From the NCBI RefSeq assembly GCF_019793465.1, contig NZ_JAILYJ010000010.1:1-64000 (forward strand): DNA of 64,000 nucleotides, given 5' to 3'. Below are positions 1 through 9,946 of the stretch, in pieces. The notes under the pieces are model-generated. The model searched no databases. It had not been told where the DNA came from and saw only the letters and a program-made list of their open reading frames with translations. Position 1 is the first letter of the stretch, and each line of letters opens with the position of its first letter. Position numbers and translations under genes: made by a program. The stretch comes from Rhizobium croatiense. GTDB lineage: Bacteria > Pseudomonadota > Alphaproteobacteria > Rhizobiales > Rhizobiaceae.

Positions 1-124
1 AACCGGCTCCAACGCTGCGCATGATGAAAGCTTCGCGTTTCCGCCGGTTGCTCACACCGCGCCATTTGGCGTATCCAAAACTGCCGAGGCTCTAATCGTC
101 GCCGGATGAAAGTTCAGTGGCAGG

Positions 125-937
125 TCAATTTTCGTTCGGGCGCTCTCCGGTTTGCTCCACCACAAACGTCTCGATCAACCGGTTGAACTGGTCCTTAAGT
201 GACCGGGTATTAAACGTAACGGCGATCTTCCAATCCGGATTCTGAGAGTGGAGGTAAGCAGCCTTGAGTGCAAGGATGATGGTCTTACCAGAACCAGCTA
301 GACCTCGGATACGCTGCACTCCCTTTACGGTTTCGATAACCGCTTTGCTCTGACGTTGGTCGAGGTTCGCAATTGAGTCTTCCAAGGCTTGAAGTGCTGC
401 ACCGTGAGTATTTTCGCGCGAGGGTGAACGGCGGCGACGATTTCGGCGAATGCTGGAAATGGACTGTATTATTGATAGTACAGTTGTATATAGCTCCGGA
501 TTTTCCCACTTGAATTGGCTTACATCATCAACAAACGACCCTTCGTTTGCTATGATGTAACCATTATCATCTTCAGCCGCACCTAGCAGAGGGGCGAAAG
601 TAAGAGTATATGGCTCAACGAGCAATCTTCTCGCACTTCGTAGAGCTTTGTGTTGACGGAACTTGGCGTCCAAAAGGCTGGCAATTTCATCCTGGACGTC
701 GGCGTAGTTACCAGCATCCTTGCCCTCGACCAATTGAATCGCGACCACGCCGTGTTGGGGAGAAATTAGCAAAGCGTCCACTGATACCGCTTCATCGACG
801 GTCGAGAGTATCGGATAGCCGATGTAGAGCACGCCCTCGGAATTCCGGAAATTTTGCTCAATGACCTCAATGAGTCGCTCCGCAGAAACTGGCTTTTTCG
901 CCGATCCTCTAATTATTTCCATAGTGCGGTCTTTCAC
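125..937 (-). pseudogene. Truncated NERD/SF1-type DNA helicase (N-terminal part only)
   Basis: The 270-residue product looks like the N-terminal third of a roughly 650-700 aa helicase that joins a nuclease-related (NERD-like) region to a UvrD-type superfamily I motor. Residues about 35-115 contain the hydrophobic strands and the ISPQ segment typical of the NERD-like part. Walker A, GLAGSGKT, is at residues 212-219. The frame ends about 50 residues after Walker A, before any Walker B or later helicase motif, so it cannot be a working helicase. No continuation was found in the other frames down to the window start. It starts at GTG 937 or ATG 922. It lies next to a comM vestige and a broken integrase, which suggests a decayed mobile island. 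Identity is by family pattern; truncation is seen directly. Confidence 0.6.
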
Positions 938-1086
938 ATTTCATGGCGTCGAAAACGTCTATCAGATGTGGTCGGAACGGAGAAGCGCGAGCGCAAGGTG
1001 CGCACACTTCTTTCGCAACTGCTATCAACGAGATCGGAATGTTAGGTGTTCCCATGTGGAGTCCTTTGCTCGAAACGCTTGCCCCT

Positions 1087-1156
1087 GCAGCGCCAGACCG
1101 AAGGCGTGAACGGCCGTCCGCACGCGCTCGCGGCTTTCGGAACCCGCTTGTCAGGG
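1087..1156 (-). pseudogene. Vestige of a second comM copy (about 70 bp)
   Basis: By hand alignment, 1087-1140 matches 2531-2584 inside intact comM at 48 of 54 positions; the match continues to about 1156 with one base deleted and one inserted. The matching part encodes roughly ComM residues 37-61 (PDK...ESRERV...HA.GLAL). It has the same orientation as comM and begins only 20 bp beyond the comM stop. The indels break the frame, so it is not coding. It may be a relic of a displaced comM allele or of an insertion at comM. Confidence 0.7.
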
Positions 1157-1175
1157 CGCTCGACTGTCCCCCTTC

Positions 1176-2708
1176 CTACGCCGCCGCCGTCAGCCTCTCG
1201 CCAACGATCCGGTAGGAAATCGCCTCAGCCAGATGCAGGCGGCCGACGGTCGGTTTGTCATCGAGATCGGCCAGCGTGCGGGCGACCTTGAGGACGCGGT
1301 GGTAGCCGCGGGCGGAGAATTTCATTTTTTCGGCGGCGTCGCGTAAGAGCTGCAAGCCGCTGGCGTCGGGTTCGGCGAGTTTCTCAATCATCGCGGTGGA
1401 GCAGCGGGCATTGGTGCCGATGCCCTTGGCGCCGGCGGTCTCGAACCGCTCTTGCTGGCGTTCGCGGGCGCGGGCGACGCGGCGGGCGACGTCGGCGCTG
1501 GCCTCAGCCGCCATCGGCCGGATGAGATCGGCGGCGGAGACGGCCGGCACGTCGATGCGGATATCGATGCGGTCCATCAGCGGGCCGGAGATGCGGGCCT
1601 GGTAATCGCTCATGCAGCGCGGGCCGCGGGCGCAGGTGTGGCCGGGCTCGCCGGCCATGCCGCAGCGGCAGGGGTTCATCGCGGCTATCAGCTGGAATTT
1701 CGCCGGATAGGAAACGCGGTGATTGGCACGGGCAATGACGCATTCGCCGCCTTCGAGCGGCTGGCGCAGCGCATCGAGCGCCTGCGGCGTGAATTCGGGA
1801 AATTCGTCGAGAAAAAGCACGCCGTGATGGGCAAGCGAGGCTTCGCCGGGACGGGCGCGCAGGCCGCCGCCGACGAGGGCGGCCATGGTGGCGGAATGAT
1901 GCGGCGTGCGGAAGGGGCGGCGATCGGACAGCTTGCCACCGGAAAGCTCACCGGCGATCGAATGGACCATCGAGACTTCAAGCAGTTCGGCGGCCGAAAG
2001 CGGCGGCAGGATCGACGGCAGCCTTGCCGCCAGCATCGACTTGCCGGAGCCGGGAGGACCGACCATCAGGAGATTATGGCCGCCGGCGGCCGCCACTTCG
2101 AGGGCGCGCTTGGCGCTTTCCTGGCCCTTGATCTCGGCAAGATCCGGCAGGTTGGCGGCATTGGCGCGGATCGACGCCTCCGGCCGCGACAGGACCTGGG
2201 TGCCGCGGAAATGATTGGCAAGGGCGATCAGGCTGCGGGGTGCCAGAATATTGACCTCGGCGCCGGCCCAGGCGGCTTCGGCGCCGCTTTCGGCCGGGCA
2301 GACAAGCCCCTTGCCGAGCGCATTGGCGCCGATGGCGGCCGGCAGCGCACCTGCGATCGCGGCGATCGTGCCGTCGAGATTGAGTTCGCCGACGACGACA
2401 TAATCCGACAGCGCATCGGCGGGAATGGCGCCAAGCGCCGCCATCAACGCGAGTGCGATCGGCAGGTCGAAATGCGAGCCCTCTTTCGGCAGATCGGCCG
2501 GCGCCAGATTGACGGTGACGCGCTTTGCCGGCAGCGCCAGACCGGAGGCGTGAAGGGCGGCCTGCACCCGCTCGCGGCTTTCGGCCACCGCCTTGTCGGG
2601 CAGGCCGACGATCTGCATGCCGAGCTTGCCCGGCGCGACCATGACCTGAACCTCCACCGGCACGCCTTCTATGCCCTGAAATGCCACCGTGCTGATACGC
2701 GCGACCAT
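1176..2708 (-). CDS. comM: YifB/ComM family Mg-chelatase-like AAA+ ATPase
   Basis: This 510-aa protein is a full-length YifB/ComM family member. In naturally transformable bacteria ComM is a hexameric helicase that drives branch migration during integration of incoming DNA; its role in rhizobia is not established. The N-terminal Lon-protease-like ChlI domain covers about residues 20-140. Walker A, GPPGSGKS, is at 217-224, and Walker B, VLFLDE, at 297-302. A cysteine cluster with C347, C349, C359 and C365 probably binds zinc. A C-terminal Mg-chelatase domain follows. It starts at ATG 2708. It is flanked by an integrase pseudogene upstream and a degenerate second comM copy downstream; comM is a known island target in other genera such as Acinetobacter. 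Here the gene itself is intact. Confidence 0.95.
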   Translation of the reverse strand: MVARISTVAFQGIEGVPVEVQVMVAPGKLGMQIVGLPDKAVAESRERVQAALHASGLALPAKRVTVNLAPADLPKEGSHFDLPIALALMAALGAIPADALSDYVVVGELNLDGTIAAIAGALPAAIGANALGKGLVCPAESGAEAAWAGAEVNILAPRSLIALANHFRGTQVLSRPEASIRANAANLPDLAEIKGQESAKRALEVAAAGGHNLLMVGPPGSGKSMLAARLPSILPPLSAAELLEVSMVHSIAGELSGGKLSDRRPFRTPHHSATMAALVGGGLRARPGEASLAHHGVLFLDEFPEFTPQALDALRQPLEGGECVIARANHRVSYPAKFQLIAAMNPCRCGMAGEPGHTCARGPRCMSDYQARISGPLMDRIDIRIDVPAVSAADLIRPMAAEASADVARRVARARERQQERFETAGAKGIGTNARCSTAMIEKLAEPDASGLQLLRDAAEKMKFSARGYHRVLKVARTLADLDDKPTVGRLHLAEAISYRIVGERLTAAA

Positions 2709-3139
2709 ATGCCCACCTTGTCCTGCAAACTCTTATAGACGCCCCTGTGGCCGTTGAAAGCCAGCGGTTGCAATCTGGCATGGAACCCGGAATAAAACAA
2801 GAACGATAAAAGAACGCAGGCAGATAATCAGCGGCAAGTGCGGTTATCGATGGTAAATTGATTTCGAGCCGCAAATCAGCAAGGATCACAGCAAAGCATG
2901 GCCGACACGGCCGCCGAAACCCGCCATCTGGAGCGTCCGTGGCCAAACCCAAGAGATCGCTGACCGCCTTCGAGCGGCGCCGAGTTGGCCGAGCTGCTCA
3001 CCGACCGGGATGTCGAGACGCTGCGGGCGCCGGCCTTCAAACCTCACACTCGCCTCCCACGCATCCGCGGACGCTCGGCCTCTAGATTACCGCCTGCGCC
3101 TCCGGAGCGGTAGAACGCAGCGCAAGGCCGAATTCTGTG
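2709..3139. other. Intergenic region between comM and the integrase relic
   Basis: This stretch holds the comM promoter region and, on the plus strand from about 2898, possible decayed N-terminal coding of the integrase relic: short open fragments separated by stops and frame changes, for example an AELLTDRDVETLRA-like stretch near 2980-3030. No intact gene is seen. Assigning the plus-strand fragments to the integrase is tentative. Confidence 0.4.
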
Positions 3140-3504
3140 TCCCCCGTCGAACGTCGCCCGTCCTCGTCGCTTTCACGGAACTATACCCAACGCGGCATGC
3201 CGCTCGACCACCATATCGCTACAGTGATGGCAGGCATCCGCAACAGCCACGCCCGCCCTCCCGTCCAAAGGAAGCGGTGATGGCCGAGGACATCATCGCC
3301 AAGATCGAAACATTCGATCGCGGCTCCCTGGGCGGTCTACGGGACCGCGCGATGCTGCTGGTCGGCTATGCCGGTGGGCGGCGTTCAGAGATTGTCGGTC
3401 TCGACCTCGGGGCCGAACGTGCTTTCAAATTTCAGTCACTCGTGCGGGCTGTCTCGCCTCATCCGCGGAGCCAAAAAGCCGACGGTTCAGCCCGTCTTTC
3501 GTAA
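3140..3504 (+). pseudogene. Tyrosine recombinase / phage integrase remnant, frameshifted and internally deleted
   Basis: Two frames together read as the core-binding and early catalytic parts of a rhizobial XerD-like integrase. The segment QRGMPLDHHIATVMAGIRNS ends near 3265. A frame change at about 3270 leads into KEAVMAEDIIAKIE and LRDRAMLLVGYAGGRRSEI, which carries the box I arginine. After the GLDL motif at about 3410 the sequence jumps to a stretch that, with frame changes, resembles the KFSGHSLRAGLASSAE region around the HxLR box II. About 100 residues between the two boxes are therefore missing, and no catalytic tyrosine is present. The 3' end overlaps the end of the chemoreceptor gene by 18 bp. 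Frameshifts are visible; family assignment is from motif memory. Confidence 0.75.
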
Positions 3505-5310
3505 CGCGTAGGCGCGTTCAGTTGCTGGAGCGCTCACATTGAACTGGCTGATCAACTCTTGCAATGCGGCGCTTTCATTGGCAAGCGCCGCTGACGCCGC
3601 GCTGGCCTCCTCGACCATGGCTGCGTTCTGTTGGGTCGTTTGGTCGAGGCTGTTGACGGCGGTGTTGATCTCAGCGAGACCGAGGGACTGCTCGCGTGAT
3701 GACACTGCAATCGCATCGACGTGCTGGTTCATTGCAACCACCAGTTCGCCGATCTGCCTCAAGGCGTCACCGGTTTTCGATACGAGGTCGACACCCGTCG
3801 CCACTTCGCCACTCGAAGTTTGAATGAGCGCCTTGATCTCCTTGGCGGCTTGCGCAGAGCGCTGGGCCAGTTCGCGGACTTCCTGGGCAACGACGGCGAA
3901 TCCCTTGCCTGCCTCGCCAGCTCGGGCCGCCTCGACCCCAGCGTTGAGGGCAAGGAGGTTTGTCTGGAAGGCAATCTCATCGATGACACCGATGATGCTC
4001 GATATTTGGTTGGATGATTGCTCGATCCGGCTCATCGCCTGTACCGTCTGACGGACGATCTCGCTGGAATTGGTGGCACTGGCGTTTGCTTGGGTCGCAA
4101 CATTGCGCGCTTCATCGGCGCGCTTGGACGACGATGCGACGTTCGCGGTGATCTCATCCAGTGCAGCGGCAGTCTGTTCCAATGCCGCAGCCTGCTGTTC
4201 AGTGCGCTTGGCGAGATCGTTTGCACTGTTGGCGATCTCGCTCGATCCGGCATCGATATTGACTGTTGATCCCGCCACTTTACCAAGCGTGCGGCAAAGT
4301 TGTGCGACAGCGCTGTTGAAATCGTTTCGCAGTGCCTCAAAATCCGCATCGAATGGTTCGCTGATCTGGATCGTAAGATCGCCACTTGCGACCCTCTTCA
4401 GGCTCGCCGCCAACCCGTGAGTAGCCTTGGCCATGGCCGCAGCCCTGGCGTGATCTATTTGCTCCCGCCTCTGCCGTTCGGTCTCCGTCAGCGAGCGATT
4501 ATTCTCCATATCCTCATCGGCCTTGATCTTGGCAAGCGCTGTCTGCCGGAATACCTCGACAGCACCCGCCATGGAGCCAATTTCGTCCCTGCGGTCGGCA
4601 TAGGGAATAGCTGAATCCGTGTCACCTGCAGCCAGCCCAGTCATCGAACTGGTAATGGTCTTGATAGGACGAGAGATTTGAATGGCTACATATGCGATCG
4701 CCCCGACGACGACTGTGAGCACCAATGCGACCAAAGCCCATGTGCTCCAGAGAATTGTCGAATAGGTAGACTTGCTACTCTCGTAAGAGGCATCGGATCC
4801 GCTTACGTTGATGCTCAACAGCTCGCCCGCTTCCTTTTCGACATTCTCTACGATCGGCTCCATGTTCTGGTAGAAGATGACTTTCGCCGCGTCATTGTCG
4901 TTTCGGCGGGACCTTTCCAGCATCGGTTCGGCAGCCTTTGCGTACTCTGCCGCCCCTTTTTGGATCAGATCCAACAACTGTTTTTCTCGTGAAGACGATA
5001 TGAGCGCCCGGTAGGCTTCGATCGCGTTCCCGAGTTCTTGCTTCTGGAAGGAAACCTGCTTTTCAGCAGAGGCGATCGCTTCGTCGCTGATCGACATGAT
5101 GTGGTTGGCATAGGCGAACTTCATCTTCTGAAGTTGATATTGCATGTTGCGGACCACGAAAACACTCGGCAGCCAGTTCTTGGCAATAGCAGTCGTGTCC
5201 TGATTTACCTGCCGAATACTGCTGAGCGAAAACGATGCAAAGGTAAGAAAAATGAGCGCGAACGCCAAGTTGATGACGATCAACGAAGTTCTGACGGTGG
5301 GCCTGCGCAT
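3487..5310 (-). CDS. Methyl-accepting chemotaxis protein
   Basis: This 607-aa receptor has an inner-membrane chemoreceptor layout. TM1 is at about residues 10-31, and a mostly helical periplasmic sensor of about 155 residues (four-helix-bundle type) follows. TM2 is at about 187-211, then a HAMP linker to about 265 with a second HAMP-like stretch near 300-350, and the cytoplasmic signalling rod. The kinase-contact hairpin IDEIAFQTNLLALNAGVEAA is at 443-462. The usual LNAAVEA is LNAGVEA here. No C-terminal NWETF-type pentapeptide for CheR/CheB tethering is seen. The ligand cannot be predicted. It is monocistronic, with the integrase scar at its 3' end. It starts at ATG 5310. Confidence 0.93.
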   Translation of the reverse strand: MRRPTVRTSLIVINLAFALIFLTFASFSLSSIRQVNQDTTAIAKNWLPSVFVVRNMQYQLQKMKFAYANHIMSISDEAIASAEKQVSFQKQELGNAIEAYRALISSSREKQLLDLIQKGAAEYAKAAEPMLERSRRNDNDAAKVIFYQNMEPIVENVEKEAGELLSINVSGSDASYESSKSTYSTILWSTWALVALVLTVVVGAIAYVAIQISRPIKTITSSMTGLAAGDTDSAIPYADRRDEIGSMAGAVEVFRQTALAKIKADEDMENNRSLTETERQRREQIDHARAAAMAKATHGLAASLKRVASGDLTIQISEPFDADFEALRNDFNSAVAQLCRTLGKVAGSTVNIDAGSSEIANSANDLAKRTEQQAAALEQTAAALDEITANVASSSKRADEARNVATQANASATNSSEIVRQTVQAMSRIEQSSNQISSIIGVIDEIAFQTNLLALNAGVEAARAGEAGKGFAVVAQEVRELAQRSAQAAKEIKALIQTSSGEVATGVDLVSKTGDALRQIGELVVAMNQHVDAIAVSSREQSLGLAEINTAVNSLDQTTQQNAAMVEEASAASAALANESAALQELISQFNVSAPATERAYALRKTG

Positions 5311-5575
5311 GTATTTCGCTCCATGGCAATTATTTTCAGGGCAGGCGATGAACCTCGGGATATGGTAAGTGAGTTCCTAAATTTAGTACGTGCTGTTTAA
5401 CTAATAATGAACGTTGGAATTCAAGCGTCACACCAACCGCGCCGCCGGCCGCCGGCGTTCGCTGCGATCTCCAGCGAAGGCGAGCGAGCGCTCAGATTCT
5501 CAGGCCATTAAACTGGCCCGGCCCCGGCTCCTCGGCTCGAGATCGACGAGCGTTAAGCATTGGTTGTAGCCGGCC

Positions 5576-6523
5576 TCATCCGCGCTTGCGCTCAATCGCA
5601 TCCCAAAGCAGGCTTGCTATGTCGGCGCCGCCGAACTTCCTGACCTCGCGGATGCCGGTCGGCGAGGTGACGTTGATCTCGGTCATGTAATCGCCGATCA
5701 CGTCGATGCCGACGAGCAGGAAGCCGCGCTCACGCAATGCCGGGCCGATGCGCTCGCAGATTTCCTTTTCGCGCGGCGTCAGCTCGGTCGCCTCGGCGCG
5801 GCCGCCGACATGCATGTTGGAGCGGCTGTCATGCTCGGCCGGGACGCGGTTGATGGCGCCGGCGAATTGGCCGTCGACCAGGATGATGCGCTTGTCGCCC
5901 TTGCGCACGTCGGGCAGATATTGCTGGGCGATGAAGGGCTCGCGGAACATCTGGCCGAACATTTCGAGCAGCGAGGAGAGATTGCGGTCGTCGCGGGTCG
6001 AATGGAAGACGCCGGCGCCGCCATTGCCGTAGAGCGGCTTCAGGATGATGTCGCCCATCTCGTCGCGGAAGCGGCGGATTTCGGCCGGGTCCTTGGTGAT
6101 CAGCGTCTTGGGCATCAGGTCGGAAAATTCGGTGACGAAGATCTTCTCCGGCGAATTGCGCACCCAGGCCGGATCGTTGACGACGAGCGTCTTCGGGTGG
6201 ATGCGCTCGAGCAGATGCGTCGAGGTGATATAGGCCATGTCGAAGGGCGGATCCTGGCGCAGCAGCACGACATCCATGGTGGAGAGATCGACGCGCTCGG
6301 GCGCGCCGAGCTCGAAATGATCGCCCTTGACGTCGCGCAGCAGCATCGGCTCGACGCTGGCAAAGAGCTTGCCGTCGCGGAAGCTCAGCCGGTCGGGAGT
6401 GTAATGGAACAGCCGGTAGCCGCGCGCCTGGGCTTCCAGGCTCATGGCGAAGGTGGAGTCACCTGCGATATTGATGCCGGCGACATGATCCATCTGGACC
6501 GCTACATTGGTGATTTTGGCCAT
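5576..6523 (-). CDS. gshB: Glutathione synthetase
   Basis: The enzyme ligates gamma-glutamylcysteine and glycine with ATP, the last step of glutathione synthesis in the cytoplasm. Its 315 aa match bacterial GshB length. The N-terminal substrate domain carries [10 protein letters not shown] (89-98). The ATP-grasp fold has the glycine-rich loop GNGGAGVFH (166-174) and the C-terminal metal and substrate segment [12 protein letters not shown] (about 282-293). Start ATG 6523 gives the typical MKIAVQMDH-like opening (here NVAVQMDHV). It lies in a minus-strand run after rsmI, yraN and a cupin gene; the yraN-gshB association is common in alphaproteobacteria. Confidence 0.97.
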   Translation of the reverse strand: MAKITNVAVQMDHVAGINIAGDSTFAMSLEAQARGYRLFHYTPDRLSFRDGKLFASVEPMLLRDVKGDHFELGAPERVDLSTMDVVLLRQDPPFDMAYITSTHLLERIHPKTLVVNDPAWVRNSPEKIFVTEFSDLMPKTLITKDPAEIRRFRDEMGDIILKPLYGNGGAGVFHSTRDDRNLSSLLEMFGQMFREPFIAQQYLPDVRKGDKRIILVDGQFAGAINRVPAEHDSRSNMHVGGRAEATELTPREKEICERIGPALRERGFLLVGIDVIGDYMTEINVTSPTGIREVRKFGGADIASLLWDAIERKRG

Positions 6524-6611
6524 TTCCGTCCCTCGCTGAATGCCGGACAGATGTAGGTTGGCCCGGTATCAAACGCAACGGTCAATCAAGCCTTGCCGCC
6601 GCCACCGGTGG

Positions 6612-7115
6612 TCAGGCGGCGATCCCCTGGTTGCCGTTGTTGCGCAGCAGGTTGCGCAGACGATAGGCGATCGCCAGGGGCTTCGGGAAGGGCTTGCGCA
6701 GGAAGGCGACCTTGCGGACGTAATTGTCGACGCGCCAGCTTGCCCAGGTTCCGCCGGCGAAGAAGGCGACGTCGCCGGCGCACAAGGTTCGTTCGGTGCC
6801 GTCCTCGGCGGTGATATGGACCTCGCCTTCGAGGATCATCACCGTCTCGTCCCAGCCGAAAAACCAGCGGAATTCGCCTGATGTGCAGTCCCAGATCGCC
6901 GTCAGCGAGGCCTCGTCATGGCCGCGCGAATGTTCGGCGGTGCGCGCCTCAGGATTGCCGCTGATAATCCAGTCCGGATTGATCGGCGTCGATTTGAGCG
7001 GCAGCAGGTCGCTTGCATGGGCGATGAAGGATTTGCCGGCCGGCTTCGCCACGGCATAAGGCACCGAACGCACGGCCATGGCGACCGCACTTGCAAACAT
7101 CAGCTTCCAGGCCAT
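6612..7115 (-). CDS. Cupin domain protein, possibly exported
   Basis: This 167-aa protein carries a single small cupin barrel (about residues 35-145) with the pattern WDCTSGEFRWFFGWDETVMI, then EGEVHI and GDVAFFAGGTW. This resembles the DUF861/EutQ-like cupin_3 family, whose members often use few metal ligands; the family gives no specific reaction. The N-terminus (MAWKLMFASAVAMAVRSVPY) is hydrophobic and could be a weak signal or anchor. It sits between yraN and gshB on the same strand with 88 bp to gshB, so it may be cotranscribed. Function unknown. Confidence 0.8.
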   Translation of the reverse strand: MAWKLMFASAVAMAVRSVPYAVAKPAGKSFIAHASDLLPLKSTPINPDWIISGNPEARTAEHSRGHDEASLTAIWDCTSGEFRWFFGWDETVMILEGEVHITAEDGTERTLCAGDVAFFAGGTWASWRVDNYVRKVAFLRKPFPKPLAIAYRLRNLLRNNGNQGIAA

Positions 7116-7232
7116 GAAACAACCCCCAATCGTTACCCCTACGGCGATTGCGATAGCAGAGAGTCGTAAGAAGCCGGTTCAAACCGGAGCTAAAATTTTA
7201 GCGATCCGAAAGCCCGGCAAAACCAGAAAGCG

Positions 7233-7590
7233 CTAAAAGGCGTCCGGAAAGTGGCGCGGCAGCCGGCCGGGCGTGACCGCGACGATATCGTAGCGCTGGG
7301 AGAGACGGGCCTGATCGGCCTGGCGGGCGAGCCAGAGATCGCTTGCCGCCCGTATCCGCTTCTGCGCGGCGGCGGAGACGGCGTCGACGGCCGCCGCCTC
7401 GCCATGGCGGGCCTTGACCTCGACGAAGACGGCGAGATCGCCCTTGCGGGCGACGATATCGATCTCGCCGAGCCGGGTGCGGTGGCGCAGCGCCAGGATG
7501 CGGTAGCCTTTCAACATCAGGAAGACGGCGGCGACATATTCCGACATCAGGCCGCGGCGCAGCGCCTTTCTTCTGATGGCGGTGAGGTCG

Positions 7591-7601
<11 letters not shown>
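7233..7601 (-). CDS. YraN/UPF0102 family nuclease-fold protein
   Basis: The 122 residues fit UPF0102, small proteins with a restriction-endonuclease-like fold and no firmly established role. The PD-(D/E)XK core is visible: a conserved glutamate near residue 21, GEIDIV (45-50) and VEVKAR (60-65). The start overlaps the end of rsmI by 11 bp, so the two are translationally coupled; this rsmI-yraN pairing is widespread in bacteria. Confidence 0.9.
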
Positions 7602-8508
<907 letters not shown>

Positions 8509-8770
8509 GCCGTTTGCTTTCGTCCCGCCGTCGTCGAACCCTTATGCGGGAACCTTTATGGGCGAGCCGCACCGCTTCGGCAAGGGTTCGGATTTCTGTG
8601 AGGATTGCTCCGGAAAACCTGAAATGCGGGCCTCCCACCGCCCATGCCTCTTGCAAACCGGTGCTGAAGTCTGCCATTTTGCCCGTCCACTCCCCCGGTG
8701 TCAGGCCGGGAAAGCATTCTTCGGGTGCTCGATGCGCCCGGACAGTCACGGTCGAAAGCGGTAGCATCCC

Positions 8771-9889
8771 ATGCGTATTACTATTGAGCGGTCAAACCTG
8801 TTGAAATCGCTGAACCACGTCCATCGCGTGGTCGAACGTCGCAATACGATCCCGATCCTGTCCAACGTACTGCTCAAGGCCGACGGCCAGAACCTCGACA
8901 TGAAGGCGACCGACCTCGACCTCGAGATCACCGAGGCGACGCCAGCCAGCGTCGAACAGGCGGGCGCCACGACCGTGCCGGCCCATCTTCTCTACGATAT
9001 CGTGCGCAAGCTGTCCGACGGCTCGGAAGTGCTGCTGGCGACCAGCACCGACGGCGGCTCGATGACGGTGCAGTCCGGCCGCTCGAAATTCTCGCTGCAG
9101 TGCCTGCCGGAATCCGATTTCCCGGATCTGACCGCCGGCACCTTCACCCATTCCTTCAAGCTGAAGGCGACCGATCTGAAGATGCTGATCGACCGCACGC
9201 AGTTCGCGATTTCGACGGAAGAGACGCGGTATTACCTTAACGGCATCTTCTTCCACACGATCGAGAGCAACGGCGAGCTGAAGCTCAGGGCGGTCGCGAC
9301 CGACGGCCACCGGCTGGCGCGCGCCGATGTCGATGCGCCCTCGGGCTCCGAGGGCATGCCCGGCATCATCATTCCGCGCAAGACGGTCGGCGAACTGCAG
9401 AAGCTGGTCGACAACCCGGAAGCGATCGTCACGGTCGAAGTTTCCGACGCCAAGATCCGCATGACGATCGGCTCGATCGTGCTGACCTCGAAGCTGATCG
9501 ACGGCACCTTCCCTGACTATCAGCGCGTCATCCCGACCGGCAACGACAAGGAAATGCGCGTCGACTGCACCAGCTTCGCCCAGGCCGTCGACCGCGTCTC
9601 GACCATCTCATCCGAGCGCGGCCGCGCCGTGAAGCTGGCGCTCTCCGATGGACAGCTGATGCTGACCGTCAACAATCCCGATTCCGGCAGCGCCACGGAA
9701 GAAGTCGCCGTCGGCTACGACACGGATGCGATGGAAATCGGCTTCAATGCCAAATACTTGCTCGACATCACCGCGCAGCTTTCCGGCGAGGAAGCGATCT
9801 TCCTGCTGGCCGATGCCGGCTCGCCGACGCTGATCCGCGATACGGCCGGCGACGATGCGCTTTACGTGCTGATGCCGATGCGCGTCTGA
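8771..9889 (+). CDS. dnaN: DNA polymerase III beta sliding clamp
   Basis: The 372-aa clamp forms a dimeric ring that tethers replicative polymerase to DNA and docks partner proteins in a hydrophobic pocket. Three repeated clamp domains are seen, opening with MRITIERSNLLKSLNHVHRVVERRNTIPILSN and closing with the typical LMPMRV-type tail that lines the peptide-binding cleft. Length is normal. dnaA and recF are not adjacent, as usual in Rhizobiales where dnaN lies away from oriC. The start is ATG 8771. Confidence 0.98.
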   Translation: MRITIERSNLLKSLNHVHRVVERRNTIPILSNVLLKADGQNLDMKATDLDLEITEATPASVEQAGATTVPAHLLYDIVRKLSDGSEVLLATSTDGGSMTVQSGRSKFSLQCLPESDFPDLTAGTFTHSFKLKATDLKMLIDRTQFAISTEETRYYLNGIFFHTIESNGELKLRAVATDGHRLARADVDAPSGSEGMPGIIIPRKTVGELQKLVDNPEAIVTVEVSDAKIRMTIGSIVLTSKLIDGTFPDYQRVIPTGNDKEMRVDCTSFAQAVDRVSTISSERGRAVKLALSDGQLMLTVNNPDSGSATEEVAVGYDTDAMEIGFNAKYLLDITAQLSGEEAIFLLADAGSPTLIRDTAGDDALYVLMPMRV

Positions 9890-9946
9890 CGGGAACGAAG
9901 GCCGCCTGCCATTGTTTTCCTCCTGTCAAAACGGGAGGATCTCCTG

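Noticed and set aside
1452..2738. 428-codon plus-strand frame opposite comM
   Set aside because: It is antisense to a clear family gene, has no motif and shows the G+C-driven composition of shadow frames.
8509..8770. Replication origin next to dnaN
   Set aside because: No dnaA, DnaA-box cluster or hemE-type context was found; in Rhizobiales dnaN lies away from oriC.
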